Shown in pieces: positions 48,283 through 56,822 of a stretch of 64,000 nucleotides of DNA (within the stretch, counting starts at the first letter, position 1; each line of letters starts with the position of its first letter). The notes beneath the pieces were generated by a model. It ran no database searches. It was given only the letters and a program-made list of their open reading frames with translations, and was not told the origin of the DNA. The stretch lies in NCBI GenBank assembly GCA_041538185.1, contig JBGORM010000009.1:29058-93057 (forward strand), written 5' to 3'. The stretch is from Melioribacteraceae bacterium 4301-Me (GTDB lineage Bacteria; Bacteroidota; Ignavibacteria; Ignavibacteriales; Melioribacteraceae). The position numbers and the translations under genes are program-made.

Positions 48283-48644
48283 ATGATAAAATTAAATTCA
48301 ACTAGTTATGCGAATATTATTAATTGGCTTTCTGATAAGTTGTATAAATATATGCTTAAAGAAGAACGAATGTTGTTTACATTAATTATATATTCAGAGA
48401 ATTCAAAAAGGTTTAATGAGGGGCCTTTGGAAATATAATGAATCCAATTGTAAAAAATAATTCAGCTAAAAATAATGTAGATACCATCAAACAGTTTGCT
48501 TCTGTTTATGGTTTATAAAAGTTACTTCTCATGCTTTGGAATTAACATATTAAAGAACGAGAAAATTTTGAAAGAGATTTACATAAACATAACCATCTTG
48601 AAAATAACATTCTTTTTCACAAAGTAATAGAATTAAAAAAATAA
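48283..48644 (+). pseudogene. ric: Decayed ric/ytfE-type iron-sulfur cluster repair gene
   Basis: Pieces of a hemerythrin-like RIC/ScdA protein can be read in order but are broken. The first frame (48283-48438) gives INWLSDKLYKYMLKEERMLF, matching the first helix pair with KEE-x-LF. A second frame from 48438 gives MNPIVKNN (the PI-x-VM region) and ends in TAA. The last part, FERDLHKHNHLENNILF, is nearly canonical for the RIC C-terminus with its His ligands. At least one frameshift, two in-frame stops and missing middle sequence make a functional product unlikely. Such genes repair Fe-S clusters after NO damage and are typical targets of NsrR. Confidence 0.75.
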
Positions 48645-48668
48645 TCAAAATACTAAAGGAGACAGAAA

Positions 48669-49144
48669 ATGAAAAAACTATTAAAATAATCGTTGTACTA
48701 ACGGTAGTAGCTTTAACAGCATGTGGTGATAATGCGGGTAACAGCAATACTTCCTCGAACTCTGATCTAGAGGCTAAAGCAAAAAAATTTGGTTTAACAG
48801 CGTGGGAATACGAAAATGGTATTGGTCCAATTAAGAGTAAACTTAATATTGGAAACAGCATAGATGAAGTAATGGCAAAAAGCGGTGAGAAAATATTTGA
48901 AACTAAATGTATGTCGTGCCATAAAATTGATGAACGTTATGTTGGGCCCGCATTGAAAGGAGTTGTAGGAAGGAGAACCCCAGAATATGTAATGAACATG
49001 ATATTAAACCCAACAGAGATGACGCAAAAACACCCAGAAGCGAAAAAACTGCTGGCTCAGTATGCAACACAAATGACATTTCAGAACGTAACACAAGATG
49101 ATGCAAGAAAATTGCTTGAGTACTTACGTTCTGTTTCAAAATAA
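48669..49144 (+). CDS. c-type cytochrome of the nos cluster, with frameshifted lipoprotein leader
   Basis: A monohaem cytochrome c: CMSCHKI is the haem site and QMTFQNVT supplies the axial methionine. AAGGAGACAGAAA and ATG at 48669 start MKKLLK, but a TAA follows at 48687. Shifting by one base (re-reading one A) gives IIVVLTVVALTACGDNAGN, a perfect lipoprotein signal that continues openly into the cytochrome. One A is apparently missing from the AAAA run at 48683-48686. Without the shift, translation could only begin internally at 48872 and would lack export. It lies 16 bases upstream of nosZ and should donate electrons to it. Confidence 0.8.
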
Positions 49145-49160
49145 AATAATGGAGGGGAAT

Positions 49161-51098
49161 ATGAAAAAAATAATGTTAATTTCTTTTGCAGTCATTCTTT
49201 CTTCTATTACATTTGTTAACTGTACTCAGTCTGGAGAAACCGCAAATGATGAAGAAGCTGCAAAAAAAGTTTATGTAGCACCGGGTAAGTACGATGAGTT
49301 TTATGCTTTTCTATCAGGTGGTTTTAATGGTCAAGTGTCAGTCTACGGATTACCATCTGGAAGGTTATTCAAAATTATCAGTGTTTTTTCTCAAAACCCG
49401 GAAACCGGCTATGGATATTCGGAAGAGACCAAACCAATGCTTATGACTTCCTATGGTTATATCCCTTGGGATGATGCACATCACCCTGAATTATCTATGA
49501 CTAACGGTGTACCAGATGGCAGATGGCTTTTTATTAATGCCAACAATACATGTCGTGTCGCCAGAATTGATTTAAAATCTTTTGAGACTGCAGAAATAAT
49601 CGAGATACCCAACTCAGGCGGCAACCATGGCTCACCTTTTGTAACAGAAAATAACGAATACGTAATTGCCTCTACCAGATTTAGCGTACCTATTCCGGAA
49701 AAAGATGTTCCAATTTCGTCTTACAAAGAAAACTTTAAAGGTACGCTTACATTCATTAAAGTAGATCCTCACAATGGTGATATGAGTATTGCATTTCAGA
49801 TTCTTGTGCCGGGTTTGGATTACGATTTGGCGCATGCAGGAAAAGGACCTTCTCACGATTGGGCTTTTTTCACTTCATATAACAGTGAACAAGCAAATTC
49901 GCTTTTGGAAATAAATGCATCCAAGAATGATAAAGATTTTGTTGCAGCAGTGAATTGGAAACTTGCTGAAAAATATCTTGCAGAAGGCAAGGGCAAAAAA
50001 ATGCAAACCACTTATTACAACAATTTTTTTGATGAAAAAACACTTACAGCAAAGTCAAATAAAATTACAAGTGTGACTATATTGAATCCTAAAGATTGTC
50101 CCGGCTTAATTTATTATTTGCCTACTCCAAAATCTCCACATGGTGTAGACGTAGACCCATCAGGTGAATACATAGTTGCTGGCGGAAAACTTTCAACTGT
50201 AATTCCTGTCCATTCATTTTCTAAAATGCTTAAGGCAATTGAGAAAAAAGATTTTATAGGCGATAAAGATGGAATCCCAATCTTAAGATATGAATCTGTA
50301 ATTGCCGGTGAAGTTGAAAACCCGGGGCTGGGTCCCTTACATACAGAATTTGACGGCAAGGGTTATGCCTATACTACAGCATTTATTACTTCCGAAATAG
50401 TAAAATGGAAATTAGGAACGTGGGAAGTTGTTGACAGAATTCCAACTTATTATTCACCTGGTCACCTTTGTATTCCCGGCGGCGATAGTAAAAATCCCTG
50501 GGGTAAATATTTAATTGCTCTAAATAAAATTACTAAGGATAGATACTTACCTACTGGTCCTGAACTTTGTCAATCGGCACAATTAATTGATATTACCGGC
50601 GATAAAATGAAGATACTACTCGATTTTCCGACAGTTGGAGAGCCTCATTACGCACAAGCTATTCCAGCAGATATTATTATGAAAAACAATCAGAGAATTT
50701 ATGAGTTAGAAAAAAATGAAAATCCTAATGCAACTAAAAGTGAAAAATATGCAAGAGTGGAACGTAAAGGTGATGAGGTGCATGTATATCTTACTGCAAC
50801 TCGTTCACATTTTAAACCTGATAACATAGAGGGAATAAAAGTAGGCGATAAAGTTTATTTCCATGTAACAAACTTAGAACAAGATTGGGATATACCCCAT
50901 GGATTTGCTGTTAAAGGTTCTAATAATAGTGAGCTGCTTATAATGCCGGGAGAAACAAAAACAATATTATGGCAGCCTCAACAAGAAGGTGTTTATCCTT
51001 TTTACTGTACTGATTTTTGTTCTGCTCTTCATCAGGAAATGCAAGGTTACGTTAGAGTTTCGTCTGCTAAAAGTAATACGAAAATTTCTTTTAACTGA
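49161..51098 (+). CDS. nosZ: Nitrous oxide reductase, clade II (Sec-dependent) NosZ
   Basis: A 645-residue periplasmic enzyme reducing N2O to N2. The start at 49161 has GGAGGGG just upstream and gives a Sec signal (MKKIMLISFAVILSSITFVNC) instead of the Tat signal of clade I; the cysteine may be lipidated. The seven-bladed propeller carries the CuZ histidines (for example WDDAHHPELSMT, GNHGSPF, SPHGVDVDP). The C-terminal cupredoxin holds the CuA site FYCTDFCSALHQEMQGY with both cysteines, histidine and methionine. Length and signal type fit clade II. It is followed by nosL, nosD, nosF and nosY. Confidence 0.97.
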   Translation: MKKIMLISFAVILSSITFVNCTQSGETANDEEAAKKVYVAPGKYDEFYAFLSGGFNGQVSVYGLPSGRLFKIISVFSQNPETGYGYSEETKPMLMTSYGYIPWDDAHHPELSMTNGVPDGRWLFINANNTCRVARIDLKSFETAEIIEIPNSGGNHGSPFVTENNEYVIASTRFSVPIPEKDVPISSYKENFKGTLTFIKVDPHNGDMSIAFQILVPGLDYDLAHAGKGPSHDWAFFTSYNSEQANSLLEINASKNDKDFVAAVNWKLAEKYLAEGKGKKMQTTYYNNFFDEKTLTAKSNKITSVTILNPKDCPGLIYYLPTPKSPHGVDVDPSGEYIVAGGKLSTVIPVHSFSKMLKAIEKKDFIGDKDGIPILRYESVIAGEVENPGLGPLHTEFDGKGYAYTTAFITSEIVKWKLGTWEVVDRIPTYYSPGHLCIPGGDSKNPWGKYLIALNKITKDRYLPTGPELCQSAQLIDITGDKMKILLDFPTVGEPHYAQAIPADIIMKNNQRIYELEKNENPNATKSEKYARVERKGDEVHVYLTATRSHFKPDNIEGIKVGDKVYFHVTNLEQDWDIPHGFAVKGSNNSELLIMPGETKTILWQPQQEGVYPFYCTDFCSALHQEMQGYVRVSSAKSNTKISFN

Positions 51099-51131
51099 TA
51101 TGAAAATTCTTTTTTTGAAAGGATTGATGTC

Positions 51132-51713
51132 ATGAAAACTATCTCAAGATTATTACTGTTGTTTGCAACGTTAATGATAACAGGTTTATTTTTTTTCCCA
51201 ATATGGAATATTGATCTTCATGCACCACAGTATCCTGAAGGAATTGGACTAAGAATTTGGTTAAACAAAATTACAGGTGAAAAGCCTTTTGATTTGATTA
51301 ATATTAATAAACTTAATCATTACATTGGGATGAAACCTATTGTACCGGAATCAATACCCGAACTAAAATATATGCCTTACATTGTAGCTGGAATTATTCT
51401 GTTTGGTATGTTGGTTATTTTGCTGAAAAAAAGGCAGCTTGTTTTTGGATGGATAGCTTCAATTGTTGTTATTGCAATAATTGGTTTGTATGACTTTTAC
51501 ATGTGGGGCTATCATTACGGGCATAACTTGAGTCCTGAAGCACCAATTAAAGTGCCTGGGATGACTTACCAGCCGCCGCTTATTGGCTCAAAACAATTGC
51601 TGAACATGAAAGCGGAGTCGCTCCCAGGCATTGGTGGCATTTTATTAGGTTTGGCTGTCTTAATTGCAATAGCAGCAATTATAATTGATAAAAGAGAATT
51701 AAAAGGGAATTAA
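51132..51713 (+). CDS. Small membrane protein of the nos cluster (NosB-like position)
   Basis: A 193-residue protein with about four to five hydrophobic segments (ISRLLLLFATLMITGLFFFPI, YIVAGIILFGMLVILL, WIASIVVIAIIGLYDFYMW, GIGGILLGLAVLIAIAAIII). A conserved-looking periplasmic motif GYHYGHNLSPEAPIKVPGM contains histidines that might bind copper. It lies between nosZ and nosL, the place taken by a small integral membrane protein in many Bacteroidota nos clusters. Its function is not established. Its stop overlaps the first ATG of nosL (TAATG). Confidence 0.8.
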   Translation: MKTISRLLLLFATLMITGLFFFPIWNIDLHAPQYPEGIGLRIWLNKITGEKPFDLININKLNHYIGMKPIVPESIPELKYMPYIVAGIILFGMLVILLKKRQLVFGWIASIVVIAIIGLYDFYMWGYHYGHNLSPEAPIKVPGMTYQPPLIGSKQLLNMKAESLPGIGGILLGLAVLIAIAAIIIDKRELKGN

Positions 51714-51718
51714 TGTTA

Positions 51719-52153
51719 ATGAAAAAATACATTCTTTTAATTTTGTTTTTTGTTTCGATTGGCTGCAGTAATAAGCCGGAACCTGTTTCCTACGGCAGTG
51801 ATTCCTGCTCCAATTGTAAAATGTTAATAACAGACCCAAAGTTTGGCAGTGAAATAGTTACAACGAAAGGAAAAATTTTTAAATTCGATTCGATTGAGTG
51901 TATGGCTTACTTTTCGACTAAATTAGGTGATGCAGCAGCTTCGTTTTGGGTTACTGATTTTTCTCAACCTGAGGATTTAATGGAAGCAAAAAATTCTTTC
52001 TTCTTAAAAAGCGATAAGATTAAAAGTCCAATGGGTATGAACTTAGCCGCTTTTGCAAATAAAAAAGAATTACAAACAGCAGCTGCTGAATTTAACGGTT
52101 CGCAATTAACTTGGAAAGAAGTTGTTAATTATGTTAAAAAACAATGGAATTAA
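51719..52153 (+). CDS. nosL: NosL copper-binding lipoprotein
   Basis: A 144-residue outer-membrane or periplasmic lipoprotein (signal MKKYILLILFFVSIGC). The copper-site motif CSNCKMLI sits near residue 30, and FDSIECMAYF and SPMGMNLAAF match NosL. NosL delivers Cu(I) for assembly of the NosZ copper centres with NosDFY. An ATG two codons earlier (51713) overlaps the upstream stop codon and is an alternative start. Confidence 0.94.
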   Translation: MKKYILLILFFVSIGCSNKPEPVSYGSDSCSNCKMLITDPKFGSEIVTTKGKIFKFDSIECMAYFSTKLGDAAASFWVTDFSQPEDLMEAKNSFFLKSDKIKSPMGMNLAAFANKKELQTAAAEFNGSQLTWKEVVNYVKKQWN

Positions 52154-52163
52154 AAACACAGGC

Positions 52164-53417
52164 ATGATGATTAGATTTAAGAGAATATTGTTGAGTAAAA
52201 TTTTTCTGCTGTTAGTTTTTGCACCAATATTGTTACCAGCAAAAACAATCAAAGTAGGTCCAAATGAAAACATTAATTCTCTTAAAAAGGCATTAGGAAT
52301 TGCGAATGTTAATGATACAGTAATAATTAAAAAAGGGATTTATAATGAAGCGCCCCTTGTTGTTACTAGACCAATCTTTTTGCTGGGAGAAGATTTCCCT
52401 GTTTTAGATGGACAAAACAAGAATGAAATTCTTTTAATTAAATCAAATAATGTGGTTGTAAAAGGAATTTTTTTTAAGAATGCTGGCATCAGTTTTATTC
52501 ATGATAATGCAGCCGTAAAGCTGGATAGCGTTTCAAATTGTGTTATTGAGGGGAATAAATTTTCAGAAAATTTCTTTAGTATTTATCTGTCAAATTCATC
52601 CTTTTGTAAAATAATAGGCAATCAAATCACCGCTCATTCAAAAAGAGAAACTTACTCTGGCAATGGTATCCATCTTTGGTATTGTAATAACATAATAATT
52701 GAGAAGAACAAAATTAGTGGTCATAGAGATGGCATTTATCTTGAATTTGTTTCCAAAAGTAAAATTGATAATAACTTCAGCGAAAAGAATTTGAGGTACG
52801 GATTGCATTTTATGTTTTCGGATAGCTGTTCATATACTAATAACATATTCCAAAAAAATGGTGCTGGTGTGGCTGTGATGTATAGTCGTTTTATATCTAT
52901 GTGTAATAATTATTTTCAATATAATTGGGGTAGTGCTTCTTATGGTTTGCTCTTAAAAGAAATTTCGGATATTCGTGTTGATAGTAACAGATTTAATAAG
53001 AATACAGTTGGAATTTATTTAGAGGGATGTAGCCGCATTAAAATTTTCCATAATGATTTTGTTAATAATGGTTATGCTGTAAGATTAATGTCTAACTCTG
53101 TAAACAATGTTTTTAAAAAAAATAATTTTATAGGTAATGCTTTCGAAGTAGCAACAAACAGCCGCACAAATTTTAACGAATTTGACTATAACTATTGGTC
53201 GGATTATAGCGGTTATGATTTAAATAAAGATGGAATTGGTGACGTGCCGTATCATCCAGTCAAATTATTTTCTATAATTGTCGAAAAAAATAGGCCGGCA
53301 TTAATTCTTTTAAGAAGTTTTTTTATTAGCATTTTGGATTTTGCTGAAAAAATTTTTCCTACAATAACTCCCGAAACTTTGATAGATAAAAATCCCTTGA
53401 TGAAAAAAATTGTATGA
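52164..53417 (+). CDS. nosD: NosD periplasmic copper-processing protein
   Basis: A 417-residue exported parallel beta-helix (PbH1/CASH) protein. The N-terminus is a signal peptide (RILLSKIFLLLVFAPILLPA), followed by many short beta-helix turns (for example NGIHLWYCNNIIIEKNKISGH) and the NosD-type ending FDYNYWSDYSGYDLNKDGIGDVPYHP. NosD works with the NosFY transporter to mature the NosZ copper sulfide cluster. I use the ATG at 52164; upstream in-frame ATGs at 52122 and 52131 lie inside nosL. Its end overlaps nosF by 4 bases. Confidence 0.94.
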   Translation: MMIRFKRILLSKIFLLLVFAPILLPAKTIKVGPNENINSLKKALGIANVNDTVIIKKGIYNEAPLVVTRPIFLLGEDFPVLDGQNKNEILLIKSNNVVVKGIFFKNAGISFIHDNAAVKLDSVSNCVIEGNKFSENFFSIYLSNSSFCKIIGNQITAHSKRETYSGNGIHLWYCNNIIIEKNKISGHRDGIYLEFVSKSKIDNNFSEKNLRYGLHFMFSDSCSYTNNIFQKNGAGVAVMYSRFISMCNNYFQYNWGSASYGLLLKEISDIRVDSNRFNKNTVGIYLEGCSRIKIFHNDFVNNGYAVRLMSNSVNNVFKKNNFIGNAFEVATNSRTNFNEFDYNYWSDYSGYDLNKDGIGDVPYHPVKLFSIIVEKNRPALILLRSFFISILDFAEKIFPTITPETLIDKNPLMKKIV

Positions 53418-54124
53418 TTGAGATTAAAAATCTATATAAAAAATTCGGCAGCCTTGCAGCTTTGTCTGATGTTAATATTCAATTCAAAAACAGTTCTTTA
53501 AATTATTTAGTTGGACCTAATGGTTCCGGCAAAACTACATTAATAAAGTGCATTTTAGGATTAGTAAAGCCAACCAGCGGTGAAATTTTTGTTGATGGTG
53601 TGAAATTAAACGGAAATTATAAGTACAAAGAAAAAATTGGTTATATGCCTCAAATAGCTCACTTCCCAGAAAATTTAACTGTAAGAGAAATTATAAGTAC
53701 AATTCAAAATTTGCGTTCCGAGAATATACGTTACGATGAAGAGCTGATAGAAAACTTTAAGTTGAATAGTGAAATGGATAAAAGATTAAAAAATTTATCC
53801 GGGGGAACACGTCAAAAAGTTAATGCTGCAATAGCCTTTCTTTTCGATCCGCAAATTTTAATATTAGATGAGCCTACAGCAGGTCTTGACCCAGTTTCAT
53901 CAAGCATACTAAAAGATAAAATTATTGCCGAGCGCAAACGGGGCAAGACAATCATTTTTACTTCACATATATTAAGTGAGTTAGAAGAGTTAGCTGAAAA
54001 CGTGGTTTTTCTTCTTGAAGGTAAAATTTATTATAACGGTACAATAAGTCACTTAATCGAAAAAACTAAAGGCTCAAATCTTGAAAGAGCAATTGCATCA
54101 ATTATGAGCGGAGAAGCAGCATGA
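53414..54124 (+). CDS. nosF: NosF ABC transporter ATPase
   Basis: A 236-residue ATPase. Walker A is GPNGSGKTT, the signature is LSGGTRQKV, and Walker B is LILDEPTAGLDP, with the H-loop in FTSHILSELEE. It energises the NosDFY complex needed for NosZ maturation. It overlaps both neighbours by four bases (ATGA), so nosD, nosF and nosY are translationally coupled. Confidence 0.95.
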   Translation: MIEIKNLYKKFGSLAALSDVNIQFKNSSLNYLVGPNGSGKTTLIKCILGLVKPTSGEIFVDGVKLNGNYKYKEKIGYMPQIAHFPENLTVREIISTIQNLRSENIRYDEELIENFKLNSEMDKRLKNLSGGTRQKVNAAIAFLFDPQILILDEPTAGLDPVSSSILKDKIIAERKRGKTIIFTSHILSELEELAENVVFLLEGKIYYNGTISHLIEKTKGSNLERAIASIMSGEAA

Positions 54125-54912
54125 ATACACTTTTAAAGATAATAAAATTTCAACTGCACGATATTTTAAGAAGCAAGTGGTTAATTATATATTGGCTGTT
54201 CTTTTTATTAATTACCTATGGGTTCTTTGCGCTTTCTTCGGATTTTTCAAAAGTGTTAGTTAGCCTTATTAACATAATACAAATTGTAATCCCGCTTGTC
54301 TCAATTGTCTTTGGAACGATTTATTTGTATAGCAATAGAGACTATGTAATTTTTATGCTTTCACAGCCGATAAAACGTAGCACACTTTATTTTGGACTAT
54401 TTCTCGGTTTATTAATACCGCTAATTGGATGCTTTGTATTTGGAATTTCAATTTCAATAGTTTTGTTTGTAAGCAGTGTAGGTGAGAATTGGCTCTCATT
54501 AGTATATTTAATTATTTCCGGGGTTTTTCAGACAATAATTTTTACTGGCCTTTCATTTTTGATATCAACATTAAATGAAAATAAAATGTTGGGTTTGGGC
54601 TTATCCTTATTTATTTGGCTCTTTTTCTCCGCAATTTATGATGCTTTGTTCTTATTAATTCTTCAATTTTTCCAGGACTATCCTTTAGAGAAGATTTCTA
54701 TTGTAATTACAATGTTTAATCCAATTGATATTGCGAGAATTCTTATTATTTTACATTTGGATATTTCAGCACTGATGGGTTACACTGGAGCAGTATTTCA
54801 AAAATTTTTTAATAACGATTTAGGAATTGCAGTATCTCTACTTTTGCTTGTATGCTGGTCGATTATACCCGTAATAATTGGCAGAAAAAAGTTTTCTATA
54901 AAAGATTTTTAG
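54121..54912 (+). CDS. nosY: NosY ABC transporter permease
   Basis: A 263-residue permease with six membrane helices. It starts LLKIIKFQLHDILRSKWLIIYWLFF, the cytoplasmic amphipathic helix typical of NosY, and contains the ABC2 pattern NRDYVIFMLSQPIKRSTLYFG. It forms the membrane part of NosDFY. It is the last gene of the nosZ-nosY run before the octahaem cytochrome. Confidence 0.94.
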   Translation: MNTLLKIIKFQLHDILRSKWLIIYWLFFLLITYGFFALSSDFSKVLVSLINIIQIVIPLVSIVFGTIYLYSNRDYVIFMLSQPIKRSTLYFGLFLGLLIPLIGCFVFGISISIVLFVSSVGENWLSLVYLIISGVFQTIIFTGLSFLISTLNENKMLGLGLSLFIWLFFSAIYDALFLLILQFFQDYPLEKISIVITMFNPIDIARILIILHLDISALMGYTGAVFQKFFNNDLGIAVSLLLLVCWSIIPVIIGRKKFSIKDF

Positions 54913-55021
54913 CAAATAATACATTCATTAAAAATTATTATTAAATTAAAATGAAAATTTTTCTAAGAAAGAAAAATAAACTCGGTATAGAACATCACAC
55001 ACTAAATAGTGGAGGAGATAA

Positions 55022-56257
55022 ATGTTAAAAAAGTTATTATTAGTTTCTGCGCTTTTTATATTTACTGAGTTTATTCAAGCGCAAGATTGTATTACCTGCC
55101 ATAAAAATGTTACGCCGAACATTGTTACTGATTGGCAGTTAAGTATGCATGCAAAAAGTGATGTAGATTGTGCAGTTTGTCATGGAACTGAGCATACATC
55201 TGCTGAGGATGTTGCGAAAGCAAAGTTACCCACTGTAGAAACCTGTGCAAACTGTCACGAAGAACGAGTTGCCCAATTTAAGAAAGGAAAACACGCTGCA
55301 GCTTGGGCTGCGATGAAAGCAATGCCGACAATTCACATGCAGCCAATGGCATTGATTGAAGGTATGAAAGGATGTGGTGGCTGCCATAAAATTGGAATCA
55401 AATCTGAAGAAGAAATTAAACAACTTAGAAAAGATGGTTCTTTGTTTGGAAATGCCTCTTGCGATGCATGCCATACACGTCATACTTTCAGTGTTGAAGA
55501 AGCACGACAACCACAAGCATGTCAAACTTGTCACGAAGGCTTTGACCATCCGCAATGGGAAATGTATTCCAACTCCAAACACGGTGTAAGATATTTACTG
55601 AAACAAACAGGTGTACTGCCTAAAGAAAGTTCTGCACCAACTTGCCAAACATGTCACATGCAGAATGGTAATCATGAGGTTAGAACTGCATGGGGATTTT
55701 TAGCAGTTCGTTTGCCTATGCCGGAAGATAAACAATGGGCAAGCGATCGTGCTACAATTCTTCAAGCATTAGGTGTGCTCGATATGAAAGGTCAACCAAC
55801 AAAATTAGTTGATGTTATTAAAGCTGCGGATGTTGCACGGCTTAGCCAAGAAGACTGGCAAAAAGAACGTGATAAAATGTTAAAAACCTGCGGTCAATGC
55901 CACTCTGAAAATTTTGCTAAGGGTGAACTGCTAAAGGGCGATGATATGATTAAAAATGCAGACCATCTAATGGCTGAAGCAATTAGAGTTGTTGCAGATT
56001 TATATAAAGACGGCATAATTAAAAAGCCGGCTAATTATCCATTCGCCTTCCCAATGCTTTTGACGTTTCACGATGCACCAACTGTAATTGAACAAAAACT
56101 GTTTGTAATGTTCTTAGAACATAGAATGAGAACTTTCCAAGGCACTTTTCATGCAAATCCGGATTATGCTTTGTGGTACGGCTGGAGCGAAATGAAAAGA
56201 GATTTAACTGAAATTAAAGAACTGGCTGCACAAATGAGGAGAGAGCATAAAAAGTAA
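55022..56257 (+). CDS. Octahaem HAO-family cytochrome c
   Basis: A 411-residue periplasmic cytochrome with a signal peptide (MLKKLLLVSALFIFTEFIQAQ) and eight CxxCH sites: CITCH, CAVCH, CANCH, CGGCH, CDACH, CQTCH, CQTCHM and CGQCH. Spacing and the C-terminal helical region with NPDYALWYGWSEMKRDLTEI match the hydroxylamine oxidoreductase (HAO) family. At 411 residues it is shorter than HAO proper (over 500). Related proteins oxidise or reduce hydroxylamine, NO or nitrite; which applies here cannot be read. It has its own GGAGGAG site and begins 110 bases after nosY, so it may be separately expressed or read through from nos. Confidence 0.86.
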   Translation: MLKKLLLVSALFIFTEFIQAQDCITCHKNVTPNIVTDWQLSMHAKSDVDCAVCHGTEHTSAEDVAKAKLPTVETCANCHEERVAQFKKGKHAAAWAAMKAMPTIHMQPMALIEGMKGCGGCHKIGIKSEEEIKQLRKDGSLFGNASCDACHTRHTFSVEEARQPQACQTCHEGFDHPQWEMYSNSKHGVRYLLKQTGVLPKESSAPTCQTCHMQNGNHEVRTAWGFLAVRLPMPEDKQWASDRATILQALGVLDMKGQPTKLVDVIKAADVARLSQEDWQKERDKMLKTCGQCHSENFAKGELLKGDDMIKNADHLMAEAIRVVADLYKDGIIKKPANYPFAFPMLLTFHDAPTVIEQKLFVMFLEHRMRTFQGTFHANPDYALWYGWSEMKRDLTEIKELAAQMRREHKK

Positions 56258-56266
56258 ATTATAAAG

Positions 56267-56642
56267 AGGCTGTCTTTAAAGTAATATTTCAAAAAATAAA
56301 TCAGTGAAAACTTGTGCTGAGTTTCAGAAGCATCCGTTAAATCAGCGTGCTATTTTTGAATAAAAATTACTTTTTTGACAGCCTTTTTATTGTTCTTTAT
56401 TTCATAGGGACTTCTGAAAAATTCGATGAGTCATTCCCGTGGAAACGGGAATCCAGTGTTTTCAAAGTAGGTTCCCACTCGGGGCTGACTAATGAGAATT
56501 CACCACCTTGTGGAAAGTAATTGTTCAAATGAAAAATCCTGCTTGCCGAATGAATTCGTTCAGCAGGCAGGCCGTGAAAATCCGTTGTAATCGGTGTCGT
56601 CCGTGTTCCAATTTTTAAAAAATAATACTTTTTGGACAGCCT
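56267..56642. repeat. Mosaic of mobile-element ends and short repeats
   Basis: AGGCTGTCTTTAAAGTAAT (56267-56285) is inverted twice: as ATTACTTTTTTGACAGCCT ending at 56384 and as ACTTTTTGGACAGCCT ending at 56642. Possible elements are thus 118 and 376 bases. Between the ends lie other common short repeats: CATTCCCGTGGAAACGGGAATC (about 56432), GAGAATTCACCACCTTGTGG (about 56493) and TAATCGGTGTCGTCCGTGTTCC (about 56588). The inner 118-bp arm pair may also serve as a terminator of the octahaem gene. No gene is seen in the whole 56258-56822 gap; 56643-56822 shows nothing recognisable. Confidence 0.55.
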
Positions 56643-56822
56643 CGACAAGTTTCGTGGGAATGACAACTGCTGATAATTCTATTTTTCAGATGTCTCTCAT
56701 AATCATTAAATAAAATCCTATTAATTTGTTTATATCTATTCTCTCTTTCATTCTTTTTTAAAAAAATAATTCAGATAGAATTATAAATTCCCGTTCGTTT
56801 ACACAAATGGTAAACAAATACA

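Noticed and set aside
49098..49160. Earlier in-frame start for nosZ inside the cytochrome gene
   Set aside because: GGAGGGG sits just before the ATG at 49161, and the shorter form starts with a proper signal peptide.
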